This document shows, in pieces, positions 1 to 6,204 of a stretch of 34,906 bases of DNA. A program made the position numbers and the translations under genes. The notes beneath the pieces are model-generated. The model was not told the origin of the DNA, did no database searches, and saw nothing but the letters and a program-made list of their open reading frames with translations. The DNA comes from an uncultured Oscillospiraceae bacterium. GTDB lineage: Bacteria > Bacillota > Clostridia > Oscillospirales > Oscillospiraceae. The stretch lies in contig CANQSD010000006.1 in assembly GCA_947626385.1 (NCBI GenBank), positions 1 through 34,906 of the forward strand, read 5' to 3'. Within the stretch, counting starts at the first letter, position 1, and the number at the start of each line of letters is the position of its first letter.

Positions 1-165
1 GAGCCCTCCCCGCAGGGCGGGGAGGGGGAGGGGTGAGGTGGGAGCCGAAGGGCTTTGAGCGGTTCCGATGAACGCACGCACCTCATCCGGCGCCTGCGGG
101 CGCCACCTTCCCCACTTTGTGGGGAAGGCTAAGACGGGGGAACCCTTCCGGCGCTTCCCCGCCGT
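1..165. repeat. GC-rich palindromic repeat stretch at window start
   Basis: This stretch lies downstream of the anti-sigma terminator and holds no gene I can support. It contains short palindromes: CCCTCCCCGC facing GCGGGGAGGG near the start, a GGCGCC/GCGGGCGCC block, and CCTTCCCC facing GGGGAAGG around 107-128. The phrase CCCTTCCGGCGCTTC near 144-158 recurs at 24895-24909, so this is probably part of the same interspersed repeat family seen later in the window. The two ORFs listed here are low-complexity shadows. Confidence 0.5.
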
Positions 166-200
166 AAAAAACCTTCGCCGCGCTTTTGGCGCGGCGAAGG
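166..200 (-). terminator. Intrinsic terminator of the dusB-sigma-antisigma operon
   Basis: Read on the minus strand, CCTTCGCCGCG pairs with CGCGGCGAAGG around a short loop and is followed by a run of six T. It begins a few bases after the anti-sigma stop codon, which fits transcription termination of the minus-strand operon. Confidence 0.85.
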
Positions 201-204
201 GGGG

Positions 205-885
205 TTATTGGGGCTCGGCGGCGAGGACTGCCATGTATTGGGTGCCGGTGGGGGAGGGGTGGGTGACGCGGAGGGCGGTGGGGAGGAGCTGCTGGAACTG
301 GTCCTCCGTCAGGTCGCAGCCCACAGAGCCGTCGGGGAAGAGGGTTTGGGGGGCGGCGGTCAGGATCTCCTCCGGGAGGGCGTCGAACCAGGCCACGGCG
401 GCGTAGGCGGCGCAATATTCCTCCACGGTGAGGGGCGTGTCCGGGTCGTCGGGGCGGGTGAGGCGGAAGCCGGTGGGGTCACCGGCGTATCCGGCGGGGT
501 CCTCGGCCACGGGGGTGTCGTTCTCCCGCGTCAGGGACACGGGGGCGATGTCGGCCTCCTCCGTCTTGTCATGCCGGGGGAGGGCGGCGGGGAGGATCGC
601 CACGGCCAGCACCGCCGCGGCGGCCAAGGCGCCGGCCAGGGCGCGCAGGCGGATCTTCTTCCGGTTCTTCTCCGCCCGGACGGCCTCCATGATGTTCGTT
701 TTCAATTCCTCCGGCGGCTCCGCCTCAAAATCCAGCGCCTCGTGGGCGGCGGAGAGGACGGCCATGAGCTCCCGGCAGTCCGGGCAGGAGGCCAGGTGGG
801 TCTGGAGCTCCCGCTCGCCGGCGGCGGTGATGACGCCGTCCAGCTTTTCCGATATGAGGTCTTCAAAACGCGTATGCGCGCCCAT
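205..885 (-). CDS. Zinc-binding transmembrane anti-sigma factor
   Basis: This is a predicted anti-sigma factor that would hold the upstream-encoded ECF sigma factor at the membrane. The N-terminal part carries the zinc anti-sigma signature H-x3-C-x2-C (HLASCPDC, about residues 30-37). A charged stretch and one hydrophobic segment (about 82-102, Ala/Val/Leu rich) follow, then an extracytoplasmic domain of about 120 residues that I do not recognise. The track starts at a GTG overlapping the sigma stop (GTGA). I prefer the ATG nine bases further in, because the AAGGGG ribosome binding site sits about 8 bases before it and directly abuts the GTG. Tight coupling to the sigma gene supports a sigma/anti-sigma pair. 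The inducing signal is unknown. Confidence 0.85.
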   Translation of the reverse strand: MGAHTRFEDLISEKLDGVITAAGERELQTHLASCPDCRELMAVLSAAHEALDFEAEPPEELKTNIMEAVRAEKNRKKIRLRALAGALAAAAVLAVAILPAALPRHDKTEEADIAPVSLTRENDTPVAEDPAGYAGDPTGFRLTRPDDPDTPLTVEEYCAAYAAVAWFDALPEEILTAAPQTLFPDGSVGCDLTEDQFQQLLPTALRVTHPSPTGTQYMAVLAAEPQ

Positions 886-890
886 CGGCG

Positions 891-1502
891 TCACCCCTTC
901 CGTTTGTTGGTCTGATTGTTAGACTGTGGCGGTGCTTGAAAAGTTCCGCGTTTTTTCAAAATTTCAGCAAGGGCGGCGCGGGCCCGGGCCAGCCGGGATT
1001 TGACGGTGCCCTCCTCCAGCCCCAGGGCCCGGGCGATGTCCTGATAGGACATGCCGTTATATTCCCGCATCAGCAGGATCCTGCGCTTGTCCTCGTCCAG
1101 CTGCCCAAGGGCTTCGCGGACCTCCTCCAGCTCCTCCCGGCGCAGGGCCTCCTCGTCCGGGGTGGGGGAGGGGTCGGGGATCTCCAGCTCCGCGCCCTCC
1201 TCGTCGGCGGGGAGGGGGACCAGCGTCCCCCGGCGGGACTTTTTGAGGATGTCCATGCTGGCGTTGTAGGTGAGGCGGTAGAGCCACACGGACACGCGGC
1301 TCTCGCCCCGGAAGGAACGGAGGTTCTGAAACGCCTTCAAAAAGGCGTCCTGGGAGGCGTCCATGGCGTCCTCGGCGCTGCCGGTGAGCTTCAGCGCCAG
1401 GGAGTAGACGTGCTTCTGGTGGGCCAGGACCAGCTTTTCAAAGGCGGCCTCGTCCCCCCGCGCGGCGGCGCGGACGATCCGGGCCTCCTCATCGGCTGTC
1501 AT
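891..1502 (-). CDS. ECF-type RNA polymerase sigma-70 factor
   Basis: This is an extracytoplasmic-function sigma factor of the RpoE/SigW type, 203 residues, which redirects RNA polymerase to a stress or envelope regulon. Region 2 spans about residues 10-85 (AFEKLVLAHQ, DAMDASQDAFLKAF, a W-L-Y-R-L-T-YN core-binding segment). An acidic linker follows, then region 4 at about 125-185 with the helix-turn-helix YQDIARALGLEEGTVKSRL. The start codon overlaps the 3' end of dusB by 14 bases and has a GGAGGG ribosome binding site inside dusB, so translation is probably coupled. The next gene is its likely anti-sigma factor. No autoregulatory promoter was identified in front of it. Confidence 0.93.
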   Translation of the reverse strand: MTADEEARIVRAAARGDEAAFEKLVLAHQKHVYSLALKLTGSAEDAMDASQDAFLKAFQNLRSFRGESRVSVWLYRLTYNASMDILKKSRRGTLVPLPADEEGAELEIPDPSPTPDEEALRREELEEVREALGQLDEDKRRILLMREYNGMSYQDIARALGLEEGTVKSRLARARAALAEILKKRGTFQAPPQSNNQTNKRKG

Positions 1503-2490
1503 GGGCTTCCCTCCTCTCCTCGTCCCGCAAAAAGTCCAGGATGCCGCGGGAGACGTCGTATATGTCCGCGAGGGTGCACACGCTCATGACCTTTTCCTTG
1601 AAAAAGGAGGCGCGGGGCATCCCCTTGAGATACCAGGCGAAGTGCTTCCGGGCCTGGAGGCACGCCGATTTCTCGCCCTCGATCTGCGCGGCGCGCTCAA
1701 ACTGCCCCACGGCGGTTTTTACCCGCCGGGAATAGGGCGGCATAGCGGGGATGTCCCGTCCCTCCAGAGCGGCGCGGCACCGGTCGAAGAGCCAGGGGTC
1801 GCCCATGGCGCCGCGGGCGAGCATGGCCGCGTCCGCGCCGGTTACCTTTAAAATGTGTACGCAGTCCTCCGCCGTGAACACGTCGCCGTTGGCGACGACG
1901 GGCACGGAGACGGCGGCCTTGACCTCTCCTATTATGTCCCAGTCGGCGCGGCCTGAGTACATCTGCGCCCTGGTGCGGCCGTGGACGGCGATCATGGCCG
2001 CCCCGGCGCTCTCCAAAAGGACCGCCAGCTCCACGGCGTTGACGCTCCCGGCGTCGAAGCCCTTGCGGAGCTTTACGGTGACGGGCCGGTCGGCGGCCCT
2101 ATGCACCGCCTCCACAATTTTCGCCGCCAGGTCCGGCGCGCGCATCAGCGCCGAGCCGTCGCCGGAGCGGACCACCTTCCCCACGGGACAGCCCATGTTG
2201 ATGTCGATGAAGTCGCAGTCGGAGACCTCGCAGACCTTGGCCGCCGCCTCCGCCATGCACACGGGGTCGGAGCCGAAAAGCTGCACCGCGGCGGGGCGCT
2301 CGCCTTCGCCCAGCTCCATGAGCTTGAGGGTCTTCTTGTCCTGAAACATCAAAGCCTTGGAGCTGATCATCTCCGTGTAAGTGAGACCCGCGCCGTGGGC
2401 GCGGCAGACCTCGCGGAACGCCAGATCCGTCACCCCGGCCATGGGCCCGAGCACAAGGCGCGTATTGACTTTGACGCCGCCGATGTCCAT
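1489..2490 (-). CDS. dusB: tRNA-dihydrouridine synthase (DusB family)
   Basis: This FMN-dependent enzyme reduces uridines in the tRNA D-loop to dihydrouridine with NADPH. The 333-residue protein has the family's TIM-barrel start (LVLGPMAGVTDLAFR). It also has the catalytic cysteine motif NMGCPVGKV (about residues 98-106), the VKLRKGFD strand, the HGRTRAQMYSGRADW phosphate/tRNA segment and the late barrel motif VVANGDVF. AGGAGG precedes the ATG by a short spacer. It is the first gene of a three-gene operon with an ECF sigma factor and an anti-sigma factor. DusB rather than another Dus paralogue is inferred from overall similarity to the Firmicutes family. Confidence 0.95.
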   Translation of the reverse strand: MDIGGVKVNTRLVLGPMAGVTDLAFREVCRAHGAGLTYTEMISSKALMFQDKKTLKLMELGEGERPAAVQLFGSDPVCMAEAAAKVCEVSDCDFIDINMGCPVGKVVRSGDGSALMRAPDLAAKIVEAVHRAADRPVTVKLRKGFDAGSVNAVELAVLLESAGAAMIAVHGRTRAQMYSGRADWDIIGEVKAAVSVPVVANGDVFTAEDCVHILKVTGADAAMLARGAMGDPWLFDRCRAALEGRDIPAMPPYSRRVKTAVGQFERAAQIEGEKSACLQARKHFAWYLKGMPRASFFKEKVMSVCTLADIYDVSRGILDFLRDEERREAHDSR

Positions 2491-2523
2491 ACCGCGCCTC
2501 CTTGAAGCTCCATGCCGCGTAAA

Positions 2524-2539
2524 GAGGCCCCGGGGCCTC
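2524..2539. repeat. Perfect 16-bp palindrome in dusB 5' UTR
   Basis: GAGGCCCCGGGGCCTC is a perfect palindrome lying between the predicted dusB promoter and its ribosome binding site. It could form a small hairpin in the leader or bind a dimeric protein. No function is assigned. Confidence 0.4.
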
Positions 2540-2552
2540 TCGGCAAGACATT

Positions 2553-2581
2553 ATTTTACGCAATTTGCGGCCGGTTGTCAA
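2553..2581 (-). promoter_or_regulatory. Sigma-A type promoter for dusB operon
   Basis: On the minus strand TTGACA (2576-2581) is separated by exactly 17 bases from TAAAAT (2553-2558), which leaves a leader of about 55 bases to the dusB start. This is close to the housekeeping consensus, so at least basal expression of dusB, the sigma factor and the anti-sigma factor is expected from it. Confidence 0.75.
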
Positions 2582-2614
2582 GGGAGCGCCGGTCAGCGGA
2601 GGGCCGCAACCCAT

Positions 2615-2644
2615 TTGACATTTTCCTTCTTTGGGTGAATAGAT
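2615..2644 (+). promoter_or_regulatory. Possible promoter for recombinase gene
   Basis: TTGACA (2615-2620) is followed after 18 bases by ATAGAT, a weak -10 match. It lies about 50 bases before the recombinase start and is the best plus-strand candidate in the gap. The -35 is perfect but the -10 is poor, so activity is uncertain. Confidence 0.4.
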
Positions 2645-2695
2645 GAGGTGTGCCCCGCGGGGCAGAATAACATCGAACGGTCAAAGGAGGACAAC

Positions 2696-3532
2696 ATGGA
2701 AAAACGGTATGTGGCGGCACAGCTTATGGAGCGATTCGAGGCGTATCTGATCGCGGAGGAGCGCAGCGCGGCCACGCGGGAAAATTACCTGCGCGGCGTG
2801 AGGATGTACGCGGCCTTTCTGGACGGCCGGGAGGCGTCCGGGGAGGAGACGCGCCTGTTCAAGGAGCGCCTGCGGGAAAGGGGGTACGCCGCCGGAAGCG
2901 TCAACACCGTCCTTGCCTCCCTCGCCGCCCTGTTCCGATTCCTCGGCTGGGACGGCTGCGGCGCGAAGAGACTGCGGACACAGAAAAGGACCTTCTGCCC
3001 GGAGGAGAGGGTCCTGAGTAAAAAAGAGTACGAACGGCTCGTCCGGGCCGCGTCGCCCGGACGGGAAAGACTGCTTGTGGAGACGCTGGGCTCCACCGGC
3101 ATCCGCGTCTCCGAGCTGCGCTGGTTCACCGTGGAGGCGGTGAGGCGCGGTGAGGTGGAGGTCACCTGCAAGGCCAAGACAAGGCAGATCCTGCTTCCCG
3201 GAAAGCTCAGAAAATCCCTGCTGGCCTTCGCTCAACGGCAGGGCCTCACCACCGGCCCCATCTTTCTGGGCAAAAACGGACAGCCGCTGAGCCGGGGGAG
3301 CATCTGGGCGTCCATGAAGCGGCTGGCGAAACGCGCCGGGGTGGCGCTGACGAAGGTGTTCCCCCACAATCTCCGCAAGCTCTTCGCCCGGATGTTCTAC
3401 GCCCTGGAACGGGACATCGGGAAGCTGGCGGACCTTCTCGGCCACAGCAGCATCGACACCACGCGCATCTACATCATGACCACCGGCGCGGAGCACCGGC
3501 GGGCCATAGACCGCCTGAACCTCATCCTTTAG
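2696..3532 (+). CDS. Tyrosine site-specific recombinase (probable DNA invertase)
   Basis: This 278-residue tyrosine recombinase cuts and rejoins DNA at paired sites through a tyrosine-DNA intermediate. An N-terminal SAM-like core-binding domain (about 5-85) precedes the catalytic domain. That domain has the full active-site set: R137 (TGIRVSEL), K161 (KTRQ), H224-x-x-R227 (HNLRK), H250 (LLGHSS) and nucleophile Y259 (TRIYIM). I moved the start from the track's 2648 to the ATG at 2696, which has AAAGGAGG five bases upstream. The stop lies only 23 bases before a 21-bp repeat that recurs in inverted orientation 220 bases further on, next to a pilin-like gene. Such adjacency is typical of recombinases that flip a promoter. 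No phage genes or attachment sites are present. Its action on these repeats is inference. Confidence 0.93.
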   Translation: MEKRYVAAQLMERFEAYLIAEERSAATRENYLRGVRMYAAFLDGREASGEETRLFKERLRERGYAAGSVNTVLASLAALFRFLGWDGCGAKRLRTQKRTFCPEERVLSKKEYERLVRAASPGRERLLVETLGSTGIRVSELRWFTVEAVRRGEVEVTCKAKTRQILLPGKLRKSLLAFAQRQGLTTGPIFLGKNGQPLSRGSIWASMKRLAKRAGVALTKVFPHNLRKLFARMFYALERDIGKLADLLGHSSIDTTRIYIMTTGAEHRRAIDRLNLIL

Positions 3533-3555
3533 CCGAATGGGCAAAAAAATAACGC

Positions 3556-3576
3556 GACATTATTGATATAATGTCA
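3556..3576 (+). repeat. Left inverted repeat of putative invertible element (21 bp)
   Basis: The sequence GACATTAT-TGAT-ATAATGTC plus a final A is repeated exactly, in reverse complement, at 3797-3817. Identity stops at the next base on both sides, so the repeat is precisely 21 bp. It is itself quasi-palindromic, with two 8-bp arms around an asymmetric TGAT core. That layout is expected for a tyrosine recombinase crossover site with two binding arms and an orienting centre. It lies 23 bases after the recombinase stop. Confidence 0.9.
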
Positions 3577-3796
3577 CGCACCTTCCGGGGAAAACGCAAG
3601 CCTCATGAAATTCTTCCACTACATAGTAGCACCATAAAAGCGTAATGTCAACGGTTTTTTCTTAAAAATTCAAAAAATTCCACGCCGCGACAGGCCCAAA
3701 CCGGCCGGTCGCGCGAAAGCGTGTCCATTTTCGCCGCGTAAGAGCCTCCTTTTCGGCTGCGGCCCTCCGGTTTTCCGCCTTCAGGCGCAAGCGGTT
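3577..3796. other. Putative invertible promoter segment (220 bp), drawn in OFF orientation
   Basis: This intergenic segment is bounded by perfect 21-bp inverted repeats and lies between the recombinase and the pilin-like gene. The only strong promoter I find inside reads leftward, away from the pilin gene. On the plus strand I see no acceptable -35/-10 pair within the segment or at its right edge; a TTGACA at 3796-3801 has no -10 partner. Inversion between the repeats would place the promoter about 110 bases upstream of the pilin start codon. Smaller features are the palindrome ACCGGCCGGT (3700-3709) and a GCGAAA/TTTCGC dyad. Confidence 0.8.
3623..3651 (-). promoter_or_regulatory. Strong sigma-A promoter inside the invertible segment
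   Basis: On the minus strand TTGACA (3646-3651) is followed after exactly 17 bases by TACTAT (3623-3628). A/T tracts lie just upstream of the -35 (TTTTTTGAATTTTTAAGAAAAAA) and resemble an UP element. In the sequenced orientation it would transcribe leftward through the left repeat and antisense to the 3' part of the recombinase gene. After inversion it would drive the pilin-like gene. Confidence 0.75.
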
Positions 3797-3817
3797 TGAC
3801 ATTATATCAATAATGTC
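3797..3817 (-). repeat. Right inverted repeat of putative invertible element (21 bp)
   Basis: This is the exact reverse complement of 3556-3576. The central four bases read ATCA here and TGAT in the left copy, as required for recombination by inversion. The pilin-like gene starts 50 bases downstream, with an AAGGAGG ribosome binding site lying outside the invertible segment. Confidence 0.9.
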
Positions 3818-3867
3818 CCTTCCAACCGGGGAAGGTGCAAGCTGAAGCTTTGTAAGGAGGTTTTACA

Positions 3868-5442
3868 ATGCAAAAGCGGGTCAATCAAAAGGGCTTCACG
3901 CTGGTGGAGCTGGTGGTCGTCATCGCTGTGCTGGCGATTTTAGCCGGCGTCGGCGTGGTGGCGTACAACGGGTATATTGAGTATGCACACAAGGGCGTGG
4001 ACAAAAATCTTGTTGGGGAGATCAAGCACGCCATGTCTGTCGGGGCGGCATATGACGCATCGCTGCTCGACGCCGTAGACGAGGAAGGGAACCCCATTCC
4101 GGTTGGTCAAATCAACCTGTACCCGGATAAGGGTGCTTTTGTGATTGAAGGGCTTGAGGGAAGCACTTTTGTTGACACCGCCCTTAAAGACGCCTTTGGC
4201 GAGAATTACGCAGATTCGTTGAAGCTTTCCTGGGACAAATGGCAAAACGGGAACGGCAGCAACTACTTTGGCTCTAACTTTGGAAAAATCGGAAACACAG
4301 AGTTGCTCAAGGGCGTAAACAGCTGTGTAACGCAGATGGCAAGCTTTCTTGCGGGCGTCAACGTCAATGAATCGCAGATAAATATGTTTTACGGCGATGG
4401 AGCCGCTGATCAATTTGATGAACTGGCAGAAAGACTGGGATACGGAAGCAAAGACGACATATTTAAGAATGGAACTGCCCTTGCCAACGCAACGGTTCTA
4501 TTTACAGCGCAAGCGTCCGATGATAACCCTGATTTTGTTAAAAAGGTCTTTGGTGAGAGAGATTATATTTTGCTGAATAAGCAGTTTAACGCTTCTGACG
4601 GTGCTTCCGAGATTTACGCCATTGCTTATGTCTATGCGGCGCAATATGCGCTTGTCTCTTACCTTGACGATCCCGACATAACCGCTGATTTCACAAAAGA
4701 TATAGACGCAGAAGACTTGCTGACAAAATTTATGGCCGAGGATCCAGAGGCATTTTCAAGCAAGTTGATTGAAGGAAAAATCAATTCTGACCCTGTACTC
4801 AGGCAGCGTTATAACGAGTATTACACCAAGGAAGTGTCTAACGGTAAGACCCAGGCGGAGATTGACGCTGACAGCTTCCTTGGGATAATGAGTGAAGTGG
4901 TCAAACAGCAGGATTTGGTACTCAACAAGGCTGATATGACAAATCCGAATACCTTTGGCCCAAGCGGAAAAGTCCTGGAAAAAATGAATGAATATACTGA
5001 CAGCATGAACGGAATCGTTATTACGGTCTATTCCAACGGAAACTGTAAAGCCGACCCGATCGATGACGAGAGCTGGACGCCGGGCAAAATGCCGGAGGCT
5101 TTCAACGGGACCGTTACCTCCTGCCCGTTTGAGGAAGAGCATACGGTATCGTGCAGTTATACGGTACAAGCTTCTACTAAGAGAATTAGAGTAACTTCCG
5201 TGCCTTCCAGTATTATCCTTTGCAACATTGAAAAAGAACATAATACCTGTCAGATCTCCCCGTCCGGCGATATTCCGGCAGGATGTGTAGTGACCTTTGA
5301 AATCAGTTCGGGGGATGGAATCGTTTCCGTCACCAGTGACGGCACGCTGACAGCGTTGGCTTCCGGTAACGCCACATTGAAAATCAACGTTCAGAAAGAT
5401 ACGCTGAACGGGTACTTGGAAATACCTGTAAGAATTCATTGA
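3868..5442 (+). CDS. Type IV pilin-like protein with C-terminal Ig-like domain
   Basis: The 524-residue protein begins with a textbook class III/type IV prepilin leader, MQKRVNQKG followed by FTLVELVVVIAVLAILA. Cleavage is expected after Gly9, with Glu at position 5 of the mature protein and a hydrophobic N-helix to about residue 36. The long middle part (about 40-430) is unrecognised. The last 90 residues contain a bacterial Ig-like pattern (VSVTSDGTLTALASGNATLKI). It is much longer than ordinary pilins (about 150 residues), so it may be a surface adhesin or minor tip subunit. Base composition and codon use are clearly more A/T rich than the neighbours, suggesting transfer. No pilus assembly ATPase, peptidase or platform gene is nearby. 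Expression is probably phase variable through the adjacent switch. AAGGAGG lies 8 bases upstream. Confidence 0.88.
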   Translation: MQKRVNQKGFTLVELVVVIAVLAILAGVGVVAYNGYIEYAHKGVDKNLVGEIKHAMSVGAAYDASLLDAVDEEGNPIPVGQINLYPDKGAFVIEGLEGSTFVDTALKDAFGENYADSLKLSWDKWQNGNGSNYFGSNFGKIGNTELLKGVNSCVTQMASFLAGVNVNESQINMFYGDGAADQFDELAERLGYGSKDDIFKNGTALANATVLFTAQASDDNPDFVKKVFGERDYILLNKQFNASDGASEIYAIAYVYAAQYALVSYLDDPDITADFTKDIDAEDLLTKFMAEDPEAFSSKLIEGKINSDPVLRQRYNEYYTKEVSNGKTQAEIDADSFLGIMSEVVKQQDLVLNKADMTNPNTFGPSGKVLEKMNEYTDSMNGIVITVYSNGNCKADPIDDESWTPGKMPEAFNGTVTSCPFEEEHTVSCSYTVQASTKRIRVTSVPSSIILCNIEKEHNTCQISPSGDIPAGCVVTFEISSGDGIVSVTSDGTLTALASGNATLKINVQKDTLNGYLEIPVRIH

Positions 5443-5446
5443 CATA

Positions 5447-5620
5447 GGGACACGGGGACGGTTCTTTTGGGAGAGACAAGGGGACGGTTCTTTTGTCCCA
5501 ACTTCGTCACAGCCTGACATAATATAATCCAACCCCCTGCGGGCGTGACAGAGGGACGGTTCTTTAGTCCCACCTCCGCCTTACGGCTACGGTGTGACGA
5601 AAAAACCGTCCCTCAGTCCC
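5447..5620. repeat. REP-like GGGACGGTTCTTTTGTCCC repeats, copies 1-4
   Basis: Three plus-strand copies of a GGGGACGGTTCTTTTGTCCC-like motif (about 5448-5468, 5476-5500, 5547-5571) and one minus-strand copy (5599-5620) follow the pilin stop codon. Copies 3 and 4 face each other and can form a long hairpin around a short centre. From general knowledge, repeats of this type are scattered through clostridial genomes and resemble REP elements mobilised by IS200-like (RAYT) transposases. No transposase is in the window. Confidence 0.75.
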
Positions 5621-5677
5621 GCGGGAAGGTGCTTCCTTATCGATAGATTCTTTTTGCGTTTGTTCTACTGAGTAGGT

Positions 5678-5755
5678 GGGACAAAGGGGACGGCTTCTTT
5701 TGTAACACCAGTGCGCACACTGGTGGAACCAAAGAACCGTCCCCGTGTCACACCG
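5678..5755. repeat. REP-like inverted pair with internal perfect hairpin, copies 5-6
   Basis: GGGACAAAGGGGACGG at the left faces AACCGTCCCCGTGTC at the right. Between them lies CACCAGTG-cgca-CACTGGTG, an 8-bp perfect stem. The whole block is one extended palindrome just before the small membrane protein gene and could act as a transcription roadblock between the pilin gene and the next gene. It has no clear U-tract, so I do not call it a terminator. Confidence 0.75.
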
Positions 5756-5790
5756 GCCCCCGTAGACGCTTTTTTTAGGAGGCCGCCCCC

Positions 5791-6126
5791 ATGGACACCC
5801 CTTTCCCCCATTCGCGCCGCTACCTGGCTCTGGCCGTCGGGACGCAGATCCTGAGCCTTCTTGACTTCATCTACACCACCTTCGGCCTGCGCCTCATTCC
5901 GGGGAGCTTCGAGATGAACCCCTTCCTGGGTGGCATCCTCGGCACCCCCTGGGCGACGCTGGGGCTCAAATTCATCCTCATCCCCGCGTCCCTCTGGACG
6001 CTTTACCACTTCCGACGCCGGCCGCTGGCCCGCTTCGGCCTTTGGCTGTGCTTCTTCGCGTATCTCGTCTTCGACGCCTTCGCTCTCACCATAGTCCTCA
6101 CTTACTGGCGGCGGGTTTTGGCCTGA
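5791..6126 (+). CDS. Small membrane protein, DUF5658-like
   Basis: This 111-residue protein appears to have three hydrophobic segments (about 11-33, 46-66 and 81-105). The first ends in a polar motif, LLDFIYTTFGL..PGSFEMNPFLG, that resembles the D-x-x-x-T...G-x-x-E-x-NP pattern of the DUF5658 family of unknown function. The family assignment is from memory of the motif only. A weak purine-rich site (TTAGGAGGCCG) precedes the ATG. The gene stands alone between REP-like repeats and the ribosomal operon promoter, so context gives no functional clue. Confidence 0.65.
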   Translation: MDTPFPHSRRYLALAVGTQILSLLDFIYTTFGLRLIPGSFEMNPFLGGILGTPWATLGLKFILIPASLWTLYHFRRRPLARFGLWLCFFAYLVFDAFALTIVLTYWRRVLA

Positions 6127-6169
6127 GAAGCCGCGATACAAAAAATTTTCAAAAAATCAAAAATTTCTC

Positions 6170-6198
6170 TTGACAAGCCGCGGGACATTTGGTATTCT
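6170..6198 (+). promoter_or_regulatory. Strong sigma-A promoter of the S10 operon leader
   Basis: TTGACA (6170-6175), a 17-base spacer and TATTCT (6193-6198), directly preceded by A/T tracts (AAAATTTTCAAAAAATC) that resemble an UP element. This is the only near-consensus promoter I find ahead of the ribosomal protein operon. Transcription would start near 6205, about 390 bases before rpsJ. Confidence 0.82.
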
Positions 6199-6204
6199 AT
6201 CAAA

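Noticed and set aside
2648-2695. Upstream start of the recombinase ORF
   Set aside because: The extra residues are not recombinase-like and the AAAGGAGG site is correctly placed only for the ATG at 2696.
2696-3817. Recombinase as a prophage or genomic-island integrase with attachment sites
   Set aside because: The repeats are inverted, not direct, only 220 bp apart, and no phage or conjugation genes are present.
3796-3824. Rightward promoter using TTGACA at 3796-3801 for the pilin-like gene
   Set aside because: At 16-18 bases downstream only GC-rich CCTTCC-type sequence is found, with no acceptable -10.
3940-4413. 157-residue minus-strand ORF in the pilin-like gene
   Set aside because: The opposite strand encodes a clear prepilin leader and the minus ORF has no start signal or recognisable motif.
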